Assembly: GCA_932521025.1 (NCBI GenBank)
Contig: OW051471.1
Coordinates: 7,874,001-7,938,000, forward strand
DNA: 64,000 nucleotides
Direction of reading: 5' to 3'
Source: Oscheius onirici
Lineage: Eukaryota; Nematoda; Chromadorea; Rhabditida; Rhabditidae
The stretch's first letter is position 1. Each line of letters starts with the position of its first letter. The position numbers and the translations under genes are program-made. The notes beneath the pieces were generated by a model. The model did not search any database, was not told where the DNA came from, and saw only the letters and a program-made list of their open reading frames with translations. This document shows, in pieces, positions 48,344-59,510 of this stretch.

Positions 48344-49306
48344 TTTACTAAGCTGAGATATTGTGAACACAGAGTAAGATTAAAAGAAGAAGGTTTGAAA
48401 AGGAGCAGCTATCAGCCTGCCAACCGAACACTATTTGTACCGGCCCGCGTGCCTCCAAAGCCTACGTCACCACCACAGGCCAGTGGGCGGTCTGTTCAAG
48501 ACACCTCTCTTGGTCCCTGTTTTGGTCAAGGCTGTGATCCCAACGCCCACACGTGGCCTTTCTAAATTAAAACGATTTTATGACTGGAGGAAAGAAGATG
48601 TTTGCGCGGGATCGCGAAATCAAGGAAGATGGGTCAATGTTCGCCGGTCGGTCTTTATATTCTTCCGTTGCAAAAGAAGAAAAATAAAGGACAGACTGAG
48701 AAAAATGTGGAACTGGCGGATCTACAGCAAACAAAAGTGCAAAATGATAAGCTTTCTCGGCATTTTTCTGTGTTAAAACAAAACGGCCTCTTCACTGTAG
48801 CAGAAATCCCTGTGATACATCTGCTTTGCTAAAATCATTCGAGAAAAACAACAAGTTAAATATAAGAAATGACTGGGGATGTTGCTGTAAACTGATTACT
48901 AATGATGACGCTCTTTCCGATTTTTGATGACAATCAGATGACGGCATTGGAAGGTGTTCTCTCAAATAAACTAGATCATCGCCTAGTTTATTGTTTACAG
49001 ATAAATGGGAACATTTTCGAGGAGGACTCCCTGAATGTAAACCATAGTTTTGTGGTCTAAGGCATCTGCTAAGAATAAGCTTCTTCGTTGCACCTATCTA
49101 CCCACTTCAGTCTAAAAATAAACAACCTTATCTTGGAGAGATTCTGCTGGAAGAGGTGGCGCGATGACCTCACGTGGCCTGTTCCTATGCTAGCGCCACT
49201 CGTATTTTCCGCGAAATAGTCTTTAGAGGTCTTCGTCGCGAGATAAGATTCTCCGGGATATGCCATGTAACAAAGAAACCAGTCTCTTTCTCTCGATTCA
49301 TTCGGA
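48344..49306. other. Intergenic region
   Basis: No gene recognised. The open frame at 48435-48776 on the plus strand opens well but has no splice context, no domain and no sensible continuation. Confidence 0.4.
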
Positions 49307-50643
49307 TCACGCCGTCTCGTTATATGGTTGGAAGACGTAGCAATAGACTTCGCCGTTGTTAAATTCGCAATAGTTGGGTGAGATGCGGGAGAAGCGGAGG
49401 TCTTCGTAGCTACAGGTGACGAACCAGGATCCAGGAAAGCGCTCTCGAATAGCTACAGAGACTGCCTTCTCAGCCACACGAGCATCCTTTTTCATGTTCT
49501 GAAAGACTCGTAAAATTCTATTAACACTAGTTTCAATAAAGTATGAAATTGGTGGTACTTTTATGATACACGCAACTATTTTATTATTATTGAATTATTG
49601 TCATTATTCCAGAAAGCAATATTTTGCTTACAGTATTATACATTATTAATCTTTATCCATTTTAAATTGCTCCCAGGTCTCTGTGTGTGTGTCTGAAGCT
49701 CTAATTGAGGACACTTTAATATTAAAGATAAGAAGGGGAGCTTTGTGCGCAAATTAGTTTTTAACAAGTCGCGAAAGGAAAAGCAAGTACGCGAAGTACT
49801 CTTACAAGTTTCTTATTAGGGCTGTGTGACTGGAACAGAGTGACAAGGGGAGAAGGGACAGTAGGACAGAGACTCACTAAAGCTAGGAACAGGCCGGGCG
49901 ACCCGTTCAGGTCCTACATTTCGAATTGCGGATTATGAGTGAACGGGTCCCAATATAATTTCGGTAGTTTCTTTGGAAGGTCAGGGAGAGTAACTGGAGG
50001 AGAGTAACAAAGGAAATGAAATGAAAGGGAAACCACGACTAGGGCTCCATGAAAGAGCGAAGTCATGATTTTCTACTTTAGCCCTGGAAGGGCGTTGCCA
50101 ACCTTGTTACTCTTAAATATAACCTTTCTTTAACAGCGTAATCTACTACCAGCCAACAAAACTTGCCTAGCTGGTCATGATTCTATACTTTTTGCTTCAA
50201 ATACAGTAGATTTTTTTCTTTACAAGAACTGAAACAAGCAATGAAACTCTTCCCAATAAATGTACAGCTATTGTGTTTCAAAAAGATAATCGTTTGTCAA
50301 TATTATGGCAATAATTCAATAATAATAAAATAGTTGCATGTATCATAAAAAGTACCAAATTGGTATATGGTATGAAAGGTATGAAATTAAAATTGACAAC
50401 TCACCATGTCTAAAATGGCTCCAACTGTTTGATTCCGACAGTTTTTATAAACGGGAGGAGGTGGGGGAGGTGGAGGGGGAGTAGTAGGTGCAGAGAAATG
50501 CAACTGTACAGGAATATGAGCCGGAAGCATCAACATTGCCTCAATCATATCTCCTCAAAATTTCCTTTTCAGTATAAAACATAGAACATACCATTTGTAG
50601 GAAGTGAGAGTAGACAAAAAGTAACAGCTAGTCGACAAATCAT
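49307..50643 (-). CDS. Ground-like domain protein (Hedgehog-related, GRL family)
   Basis: A small secreted, nematode-specific, Hedgehog-related protein, usually linked to cuticle or apical matrix. Exons 50592-50643, 50405-50550 and 49307-49498 join in frame to 129 residues. A signal peptide (MICRLAVTFCLLSLPTNG) is followed by a spacer, a run of nine prolines (TTPPPPPPPPPVYKNC), and the ground-like domain with NCRNQTVGAILDM, AEKAVSVAIRERFPGSWFVTC, YCEFNNGEVYCYVFQ. Family cysteines are in place. The last intron (49499-50404) is 906 nt because it holds a mobile element. The gene shares a 230-nt divergent promoter with the Cys-rich gene at 50874. Confidence 0.85.
49551..50378. mobile_element. Non-autonomous DNA element with about 52-bp terminal inverted repeats
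   Basis: The two TIR cores are 49554-49605 and 50305-50356. They match over about 52 nt with two mismatches and one extra T, including CAACTATTTTATTATTATTG and its complement. A 10-base direct repeat, GTATGAAATT, stands at 49541-49550 and 50379-50388 and may be the target duplication. An inner hairpin (GACCCGTTCA/TGAACGGGTC, about 49908-49958) is also present. There is no open frame of note. The long TIR and about 10-bp duplication suggest a Mutator-like element. Confidence 0.7.
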
Positions 50644-50873
50644 CGCTGCTTGATTGGCAACTACTGAAAGTGTAACACAGAACGAACTGGTCGTCTCTCT
50701 TCCTTGTCAAATTTTGTTCCAATCAACTGCCGTCTTCGATCCCGACCTCTGGAATGGCGGCAAACAAACAAACGATGTTTTGTCCTCCGCGAAACTGTCA
50801 CCAAATTCAGCTCCTTTTGGGTATATAAAGGCGGCTTCCGGTCCTTTCCTCACAGCTGATCACTCCACCGAAA
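50644..50873. promoter_or_regulatory. 230-nt divergent promoter, GRL and Cys-rich genes
   Basis: TATATAAA at 50822-50829, 45 nt before the ATG of the Cys-rich gene. The short shared region suggests the two extracellular-protein genes may be expressed together. Confidence 0.5.
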
Positions 50874-51440
50874 ATGAACATGCTCAATCTACTAGCCATT
50901 GCTGCCCTCCTTGCCAGTTTCCATCTCTCTTCTTCCGCTCCTTCGCGACTATTACCCAGAGGAAAAGGAGCTCTTGTTGGACAGGAATGTAGTTGTGCTC
51001 CTTCCAAAGGAATGGTTCCTTTCGGAAACAGAAACAAACGCGGCGAAGAAACTTCTGTAAGAGTCAAGAGGAATGGAGGGTGCTGCGGTTGTTGCGGAGG
51101 CTGTGGAGGCGGCTGTAGATGTTGCGGTAAGAATTGACAAAAACAAGGCAAAAGAAAGTTTTAGGATGTGGAGGAGGTGGAGGAGGATGTGGCTGCTGCT
51201 GTTGTCGTCCTCAATGCTGCTGTCAAAAATGCTGCACTTGCTGTTGCACTCGGTCTGTTCTCCTTTCTTTGTAATCATTCCCTTTTCAGTTGTTGTACCT
51301 GCTGTCAGCCCTGCTGTTGTGGATGTGGAGGAGGCTGTGGAGGCGGATGCGGTTGCTGCGGATGTGGTGGCGGTCGTAAGAGACGTTCTCTCCAAGCTCT
51401 CAAGATCAAGCTCCTCGAGAAACTTCCCAAGACTCTTTAG
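50874..51440 (+). CDS. Extremely cysteine- and glycine-rich secreted protein
   Basis: Three exons (50874-51126, 51165-51250, 51289-51440) with phase-matched junctions. A signal peptide (MNMLNLLAIAALLASFHLSSSA) precedes a propeptide-like part with basic sites (RNKRG, RVKRN) and a core of about 75 residues made almost only of Cys and Gly (for example GGCCGCCGGCGGGCRCCG and CCQKCCTCCCTR). It ends with a basic RKRR site and an amphipathic tail (SLQALKIKLLEKLPKTL). Cys doublets and triplets at this density suggest a disulphide-rich matrix or a metal-binding protein. I do not recognise a family. The basic sites flanking the core suggest that it is excised by furin-like cleavage. Confidence 0.8.
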
Positions 51441-51570
51441 ATTTTATTCTTTTGTTTATTTATTTATCGCGTCGGACATGTGCTATTGCTTGCTTCGATT
51501 GAATATTTATTTCAAACTGTCCTGTTCAATCTCTCGAGAAACAGCAGAATCAATCTATCAAACGAAAATT

Positions 51571-54500
51571 TCATTTATTCACAGGAGGTTTGCGATAGTT
51601 TTCGTCCTCGTGTTTCGTTTGTTCCCATTCCTTTCTCGCTTTCTGCTCATTGAAACAGCAAATGGAACTACAGAGTCGGAAGATGGCCACAACAACTTCG
51701 ATGAAAGAAATGGCTCCGATTCCCATCAAAACGCCCAACAGTCCTCCGAGATTACCGATAAATTTGTTCAACTAAACACATTCTTTTGGAAAAAACATTA
51801 ACTCACATCCATTTGGGGAGTTTCTTTATACAGAGAGAAGGTGAGTTTGGGAACTGCGACAGTTACAATGACACTATCAGCTGTGGAGCTTTGACAAGAA
51901 GCGTCTTGCGTATAAGTCACTGGTTTGATACAGTTCGGTGTCTAAAAGAAGTTAATTTTATGAAAAAGCAAAAGCCTACAGCAGCTCGATAGGATGATTT
52001 TGACCATTCAACAGCAAAATTTTGATTTTGGCACGGAACTGGGCAGACACAGAAGGACCAGCCGGAGGGATCTCCGTATTGTAATACAGTCTTGTCTATG
52101 CAGCTCACTGAAGGATATTTCACTAAACTTTCTGTTTTGAAACTTACTGTCCGTTACGACACAGGCGTCTTCATCTTCTGGCATCGGATATCTTGGATCC
52201 ATACATTTACATTCCTTTTTGATCAAGTCCTGGTAGCACGACCGAAAGCAGCCCTAAAACATTTATAGGTTTCAGTTTTCCTTAGTTCTTGCATCAGCAG
52301 TGTATCTTCCTGGGTAGTAATAGGATTTGACCTCGCTAGGCTCTTCCACACATCTACCATAACTGCCTCCGAGTCGAGTGAATTGACTCTAAACTTCTTT
52401 TAATTTTAACTTCACATTGACCTACTCCATAAGGAAACAGTTTCACTTCGTTGTTCGGTTCTGCATTATATCGAATAGACTCGGAGAATATGTAGTCCAG
52501 TCTATTGTGGATGAAAACCATCATTGCTGCCGTCTCTGTCCAGGGTTCGTACTCGTATTGATTAATCTTCATCCGGACCTTTAGACCTACAAGTCCATTC
52601 AAAAGAAGAAAACTTCGAGACTCGCCTCCTTCAACCTTTGAAGACCTGTAGTCGTAATTGAGGCTGTTATTATAATGATTGAACGTAAAACAGTTGCCCA
52701 ATACGACATCGTTCCATTTAGTGAAATCTCTTCTGAAAGTTTCATAGAAATTTCATGAAAGTGTTCTTACTCGATGTCGAGCTCCTTTTCCTCAAAAGTG
52801 GCCCAGTAGAACATCTCATCGTAATCCCAGCTGAGATCCGATCTGTTAGCCAAAGGCATCGTTCCCAGATAGAATGGAACCATGCTGTTGATTGCGGCGG
52901 GAGAATTCAGAAGATCGTTGAGTAGCTGAAGACTTTTTTTTACAACAACTACACTAATAAACGTACAGGCAGCAGCTCATAATTCACTTCGCCGAAAAGA
53001 GATAGCATTACTTGCTCGATGATAACATCTGAACAATCTTTTCAAACAGTCAATAAAAATAAATACTGAGTTCGCAGTACTGTCCTCTCCACTTTTCCGA
53101 ACAATTGCAGCTGAAGGAATTGATGGCGTTGATACACACAGCCTGGCTGTCCTTCGTCTTGCAGCGATTTGGCCACTCTTTTCCACTGGCATCCTTGTAC
53201 TTTACACAATTGTCAATGACTGCAAACTTTTGTTTAAAAAAACAACTGCTTACTTTCTGAACAATTTCTTCCTTTAATCCCGGGGATACAGGTACAGGTA
53301 TAATTGTTGAACGATGCCGTACACCTTAAAATTTTAAAGATTTGCTTTAAAAACACAAGCAGAAGTTTTTCATCGCTCGTATGAACTTAAACACAGACAC
53401 AAACGTACGTGCTGTTGTAGCCGCACGGTTCAAGCAGAGTACAGTAATTGATCTCTGAAGGTCTTTTTTAAAACAAACTAAGAGAAAAAGTTACCGACAG
53501 CGCAGGTCGTGCCAGACCATCCAGCCTTACATTTACATTGTGGTCGAACTTGGATTCCAGTACCCAGATCACTGCAGTCTCCATTGACACAAGGATTAGC
53601 ATAGTCACAGGCGTTAATTTCTGGAAAGGGACTCATAGTTTTGACAGAAAACTTGGTTTCTAGTCCAAGAAAAATACCTGTACAGTTCTTGTAGTTGTAG
53701 TATTTTAAACAGTGGCACTTGTAGTCACCATTTTTCAAATCTTCACACGTTCCCCCGTACATACAGGGATTCGGATCACACACGGCAGGATCTGCAGCCA
53801 CTCAATGAAATTCTGTAAGCAAACATACATTGGCACTTGTCTCCATAAAAGCCCTCAGGACAGCTACATATGAAAGTCTGGTGGTCCTCTGAGCGAGTGC
53901 AATTACCTCCATTAGTACACGGATTAATGAGACACGGGTCGACTAACACTGAAAAATAGAAGCTGTTTGGAGAAAGAAAGATGATCCTACAAACGCAGTC
54001 AGTTTGAGCGGCGTTGGGGTAGTAGGGCGGTTTACAGACACAGACGTATCCAATTGGAGTGTATGTGGGCGACATGTTGATGCAGATTCCAAAGTTTGTG
54101 TCGTTGGCACAGGTCGACGAGTTCAATCCTGCACACGTGTCCGGGGCCGTTGCTGAAAGGTGCAGAAGTTCAAGAATTGAATAATGCACAAAGTGTTGTG
54201 AGGGATATGAGGAGCCTTTGAAAAGGTGTTTTGAGACGAAAGGTCGAGGACAAAGAGACCAAGGTAGGGATACTGTGTCTTCAGACCAAAAAACTTACTG
54301 GTTGCATTGTCCATTCCCCATAAAACTTTTTTGTTGTTCTTGCCACAAATTTCGTTATTTTTGGCTGGACACTGGTTTCTGCATTCGTTGTCATTTGGCA
54401 GCAGGTTAGTCGTGGAGTTGAACCAGTTGTCAGTAGAAAGGTAACAGGACGTCTCCATGACGACTGAAAATTCATATTTATTCAATTTTTGGTAGCCTAC

Positions 54501-55372
54501 CAAAATAATTGTAAACTACTCCGTCACTTGTTCTTTCTCTCAAAAGCTGATCACATTTCGTGTAGCTCATTTGGCCATCGGTGATTAGCTTGTATTTCGT
54601 GGTATCCTTCAGAACCGGATCGTATGCAAGACAGGCAAATATAGCGTTGGCAGCTGAAGTAATTTCTCAAATTTATAAGGAAAAACTAGTTTTACTCCAT
54701 TGTGTGACCCGAACTCCACAGTATCGTCCAATCCACTCGTAGTCGCAAGTACAGTAAAAGGTCTGACCCTCGTATAGCATCGAACATTTTCCGTGTGAAC
54801 CACAAGGATCCGGTTTACACGGGTCTTTGTCTAATTAAACTACTTTTTAGTAAAAGAAATCTGATACATTGACAGTTTGGAGCAAGGTAGTCGGTTTGAC
54901 ATTTGCATGTAAACGTCACGCCGTCAGTAGTTTTGCACGTTCCGCCATTGAGACAAGGATTGTTGGCACAGACTGATTCCATCGCTAAAGTAGTTTGTAG
55001 CACTAAATACCAATAAAAACATACGAATATCGCACTTTGCTCCAGTATAACCTGGCGAACAGTCACATTGATAGCTTCCGATTCCTGACGTACAGTTGAA
55101 ATACTTTAGGTCTTTCGGACACGGATTGTTAGCGCACTGATCGATTACTGAACTTTTTAAATAAACAAATAGAAAAGAGTCCTACTTTCACAGTTGGGAC
55201 CAGTGGTTCCTGGCTGACAGACACATTTTGAAGCTGGACAGTCGATGGTCGAATCGTTCCAGCTAACGAATGGGGCACATACTGCATAGTTAGGACAGTT
55301 GTGAGGCGGATTCACCACTGTTGGTAGCCATTGGGAAACTACAGTTCCCAGCAAAAGAAAAAGTAAGAGCAT
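51571..55372 (-). CDS. EGAS-type channel: EGF repeats joined to a DEG/ENaC (ASIC-like) domain
   Basis: A sodium-channel-family membrane protein of the EGF-plus-ASIC class known from nematodes. A signal peptide (MLLLFLLLGTVVSQW) is followed by about ten EGF-like modules, among them CANNPCLNGGTCKTTDG, CGSHGKCSMLYEGQTFYC, CINPCTNGGNC-type and CDPNPCMYGGTCEDL. A WSC-like Cys block (about 54290-54480) lies among them. The ASIC extracellular domain follows with FTKWNDVVLGNCFTFN, GCFRSCYQDLIKKECKC and the WSFCVCPVPCQ cysteines. The only later helix is IGNLGGLLGVLMGIGAISFIEVVVAIF. I see no TM1 before the ASIC domain, so the amino end is probably outside. In the pore the usual GxS reads GIG. The coding sequence ends GTGAATAAATGA, so a polyadenylation signal abuts the stop. 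Confidence 0.85.
51574..51579 (-). terminator. AATAAA inside the last codons of the EGAS gene
   Basis: AATAAA directly precedes the TGA stop. If used, the 3' UTR would be about 15 nt. This resembles the guanylyl cyclase gene, where the signal overlaps the stop. Confidence 0.4.
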
Positions 55373-57355
55373 CCTAGTCTTTGTATGGCAGAAAAGGAAG
55401 ACTGCAAGTTCAGTTGCTAGGCGTCGTTTCCGGTGAATTTTCAAAGACTCTTCAAAGACATTTTCGCAAAGTGAGACTCTTTTCCAAAGAACAAAGACGA
55501 TCAAAGTCTGAAGAGAGGTTTATGTCGAAGTCTTGGTTTGCGTTCCGAACACTATGTTCTACAGCCTTTTTAGTTTCCCATCGTTTTGACGATTGATCCC
55601 GTGATCTCTTGATCTGGAAGGAACGATATGTTTGCCCAGGACAACAATAATCATTTCTCACAAGTAGATGCTATATAGAAAAGTCAAAGGTCGTCGGAAG
55701 GATGTCATCAATTTGGTATCACGCTCGAGTCCCGAACAGGCCGCTATGGTTGAACTTCTGGACAGTAACAATGACTTGGGTGTAGTGTAAGCCCGATAAT
55801 CAACTGATTACCACAGAAAGGAACAATAATCTTTTTTCAGTGGAGCATTAAACTATCAGTTTTCTTCTTGCTAGGACGAAACACTACTTGCTGAAGACGC
55901 CTTCGCTGAATATGAGACGAACAGTAATTCCCGGATAGTCAAGTGGATAGGATGACAGTCAAGGAAGAAGGCGATCGCAAGTTCAATTCCGGGTGGTAGT
56001 ACACGAAGGTAGTCTACCCTGACATCTCTCGCCAGCCTAGCCAAAATCTGAATGTTTGGGAAGCAAGACTGAAAGTATGACTGGCCAATTCGCTGATACC
56101 AATACAGTACTGATTCTGCGGGTGATAAAAGGCTCCAAGCATCATAAGGACCTAAAAAAAGCCCAGAAGTTTTCGGAACGTATCGCAACTGGAGAAAGAT
56201 GTTGTTACACACTTGGTCTTACTTATTCGAATTGTAGTGGATATGTCTCTCGATCATATTATGCTCTTTGGAAGAAATGTCAAATTTTTTCAAAATCTCA
56301 ATAACTCTGAACAACAGTTAGATCTGAAGAAAACCTTTCGCACTCTGGCTTCTCCGTCGCAGTCCAATTCAAACAGTTCAAGAATTGTCGAGTTTGGATA
56401 GAATGATGTCAAAGATATGAAAAATACTACAAAGAAAAATGTGTTCTTACCTTCGATGTAAAATGAAAAATGAGAGAATACTGGTAAAACAGATAACCAG
56501 TAGACTCTGTCGAAAGACGGTTCTCCACTGAACCATGATTGACAAAAAGTTCAAGTGAACCCGAAGATTGTCCCTCTCGGGATTGGCGGCTTCATCCTCG
56601 AGATCAGATCTGATTCGAGCGTAGCTGCTTGAACTCTGATACATCAAAATTACTTTAGCACACTGCTATTTCCCAATTATCGAGTCTCCGCGAATCATTG
56701 TTTTTGTCGACGTTAGATCTAGCGATGTTGCCGATATTTCCTTATTCTGAACTGTTTTTGATTAGCTTTCTAGACTGATGCAGCAGAACTTTTACTGTTT
56801 TATCGAAGCGACTTACCAGTATTTAATTGTCTCAAATGCTGATATTCTTGTACCTCGTTCAGCACTTTCGATCATCTCATTCATCTCTAATCTCGTGAAA
56901 CCATCGTATCTAGCCAAAGTGACCAGGAACATTAGCACTTTGCACGCTGGCCAAAACACATGATACTACGGGCGTTTCCTACTGACAAAGTCAACCCTTG
57001 AACCCAGTCTGTCGGCCCTAAATCGTGGGGTTAGCTCTGACGTAGAAGGTTTAGATTCATGAATGGTGGATTTGGCGCCATTCACATTAGCTGAAAGCCG
57101 AACGTTTTCATCAAATGAACCACAGAGATTTTCATCAAAACGAATATTGTAAAGTCTCAAACCCTTCGCTTCTGTGACTCCAAAGTGATACACTTGATGT
57201 TGTATATTTTACACCTTCATAAGTCGATGAATATACCATAGTTGTGTTGTAGTTACATAGGCCATAAACATGCAATGGTCTCGGAAGATACCAGTTCAGA
57301 TCGCAACAGTGAAGCCGCTAGATCCACTGGAACCAGTAACAGATTGCCGAAAGGG
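55373..57355. other. Intergenic region with a possible gene fragment and a SINE-like element
   Basis: On the minus strand 56447-56641 reads MYQSSSSYARIRSDLEDEAA, then a basic stretch and one membrane segment (SLLVICFTSILSFFILH), ending at a GTAAGA donor. It looks like the first exon of a type II membrane protein, but I find no second exon. The SINE-like element is listed separately. The rest shows nothing I can support. Confidence 0.3.
55930..56170 (+). mobile_element. SINE-like element with tRNA-like head
   Basis: The head has an A-box-like TAGTCAAGTGGAT (55936-55948) and a B-box GTTCAATTC (55981-55989), spaced as in a tRNA. There is a perfect D stem (GTCA/TGAC) and an outer CCCGGA/TCCGGG pairing. 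The anticodon and T stems do not form, so it is not a working tRNA. About 170 nt of non-tRNA body follows and ends in an A-rich run (CTAAAAAAAG). A copy-number search would confirm it. Confidence 0.4.
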
Positions 57356-57363
57356 TATATAAG
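57356..57363 (+). promoter_or_regulatory. TATA box of collagen 3
   Basis: TATATAAG, 89 nt before the ATG. A TTATTCAG acceptor ends directly at the ATG (57452), a likely spliced-leader site. Confidence 0.5.
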
Positions 57364-57451
57364 ACAGTCAGTGCTTTGGGATAACATCACATAAACAAAT
57401 ATTTCTTCTCCTCTTTCCTCTCATATCAAATTATGAATATAACTTATTCAG

Positions 57452-58498
57452 ATGGGTTCTACCTCGCACTACACTATCGTTGCCGCCTTCGCTGCGACTA
57501 CTCTGGTGGTCATCGTCTCCCTTGTGGCCATTTTCGATGTTGTTAATGACATCAACAACTTTCAAGAGATCATTCAAGACGATCTCGGCTCTTTCAAGGT
57601 ATTTGTTTTGGCAACAAAGAAACAAAACTAATTTCAGAGAATGGCCGATGAGGCTTGGGACACAATGATCCGTTCTGAGAGACGTCATGCTCCTGCCGCA
57701 TTCGATTCCGTCTTCCGTATCAAGAGACAGGGAGGATATGAGACCGGAGCTGGAGGTGGACAGTGGTCAGTGATTTTCTTACATGCCAAATATCGTAGAA
57801 GTAGCCATATTTTCCCCATTTCTCGCTCTGAAATCTTGCTTGACCAAAGTTAATTTCAGCAACTGCGGACCGGCTCCTACTGGATGTCCCGCAGGTCCTC
57901 CTGGTCCCCCTGGACCAGCTGGACACGACGGAGAACCCGGACAGCCAGGACAGCCAGGACAACAAGGAACTGCTGGTCATAGTGCTGAAGCTCCTCATCA
58001 CGAGGCTGGATGCATCAAGTGTCCTGCTGGACCAGCTGGACCACCCGGTTAGAATTTCGGGTTGTTAGCTGAAATGTATGTTTAGGACCTGATGGAGCTC
58101 ATGGACAAGCTGGGCCTAACGGAAATCCTGGGCAAGACGGGCAAGGGGGCGGCGCTGGAGCACCTGGACCTGCTGGACCTGCTGGACAGCCTGGACCTAA
58201 CGGCCAAGACGGTCATCCTGGCTCTGATGGACAGCCTGGAGCTCCTGGGGCTAGGCAATCGGCGGGATCTCCAGGACCCGCGGGCGCCCCTGGTCCAGCC
58301 GGGCCTGCTGGCTCCGCTGGACAGCCTGGTAGCAGCGCTCAAGGACAGCCCGGACCCGCCGGTCCCCCTGGGCCAGCCGGGCACGATGGACAGCCTGGAG
58401 GACCAGGATTAGCCGGCCAGCCGGGAAGCGATGGGGCTCCAGGAAGCGATGCCGCTTACTGCCCTTGCCCACCTCGCTCTGCTCTTCTCCGCAGTTAG
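57452..58498 (+). CDS. Cuticle collagen 3
   Basis: A cuticle collagen with an amino-terminal anchor ([20 protein letters not shown]), a short [13 protein letters not shown] stretch like that of collagen 2, a furin-like site (RIKRQ), a [10 protein letters not shown] knot, a first Gly-X-Y block, an EAGCIKC pair, a long Gly-X-Y block with one ARQSAG interruption, and the terminal [16 protein letters not shown]. The order and Cys spacing match collagen 2, but it ends directly after the last Cys motif, without the basic tail. Exons: 57452-57599, about 57638-57764, 57860-58046 and 58086-58498. Polyadenylation signal at 58518-58523. Confidence 0.9.
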
Positions 58499-58517
58499 AG
58501 TCGCCATTGATGCGAGA

Positions 58518-58523
58518 AATAAA
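58518..58523 (+). terminator. Polyadenylation signal of collagen 3
   Basis: AATAAA 20 nt after the TAG stop. Confidence 0.5.
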
Positions 58524-59303
58524 GTATTCTTAGTAATCTCGTGGTTCATCGGGCTCACGACTTGACTTTTTTGGCTTCACAGTTCTTACGTTTTGGCTTC
58601 GTAGTTCGATATACTCGACCATTTCACATTTTCCTGCTTCCACTACCATTCACTTTCTATATTTTGTATCTTACCGGAACAGGTCGCTGAGAAGACTGTT
58701 TGTAAATGTTTTCAGTCACACCCTTTACACACCAGTAGCAACATCAATGTTCTTGGAGTGTTGTAAGAAGTCAGACTCATAAATTATTCTTATCCTCGAT
58801 AATTGGTCGCACTCGCTTTTTTTCTGATTCACCAATTGATTTTGCTGGGCAGTTGTCACTCTTATCGTTGAAAGTTCCACAAATGTCCAGTCTGCAAGTT
58901 GATGACTATATTCTTCCGTTACGAATAGTTACCACAATATTCTTCATTCTTGGAGCCGGGAGCAACGCTGTGGTCGTTTTTCTCTGTGCGTAGGCTGCCG
59001 GCGAAGACAAAAGATCATTCGTCTTGTTACTGCAACTAGCTGCTTTTTCTAATGCTTTTAACTCTTTTGCTGGATGGATGGTCTTGTGCAGGTTTCTAGT
59101 GTAATTTCCTTTTCGAAGAAAAAGAAATTTAGGGTCGAGAGGGAGTTCAGTGAAAAGTTTTTAGTCTTCGTCATGCCATATGGATTCGGGAGTTGCTAGG
59201 TCCCCGCTTCTGTCATGTTCTGGACTGTGTCGCTATTTTGATAGACACGTATGTTCCTATGTTTGTCTGTCTTATGATGTTCATCCGATTTCTTATCCTG
59301 TAC

Positions 59304-59350
59304 AGTTGATCAGGAAATATCCTGATCAACTTTTGTCAGGAAATTTCCTG
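59304..59350. repeat. Two adjacent palindromes
   Basis: GTTGATCAGGA and its complement face each other across four bases (59304-59329), followed by the perfect 16-base palindrome TCAGGAAATTTCCTGA (59335-59350). CAGTTGATCAGGA occurs again at 59474-59486, touching the ATT tail of the retrotransposon. Confidence 0.5.
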
Positions 59351-59485
59351 ATGATCGTGGACAGCTCCATTTGTCTGTCCTCGTCTGTTCTCTGAGGCTA
59401 AAAAGCTACTAAATTTGATGAGAAAGAAGACCTTTACAGTCCGACCTCGTCGCAATACTGTTTAAAAATCGTCCAGTTGATCAGG

Positions 59486-59510
59486 ATTATTATTATTATT
59501 ATTATTTATT
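59486..59510 (+). repeat. (ATT)n tail of the retrotransposon
   Basis: About seven ATT units mark the 3' end of the minus-strand element. Confidence 0.75.

Noticed and set aside
51073..51801. Long Val/Ala-rich open frame (242 codons) on the plus strand
   Set aside because: It is an out-of-frame reading of the Cys/Gly codons of the Cys-rich gene and runs on into the 3' flank.
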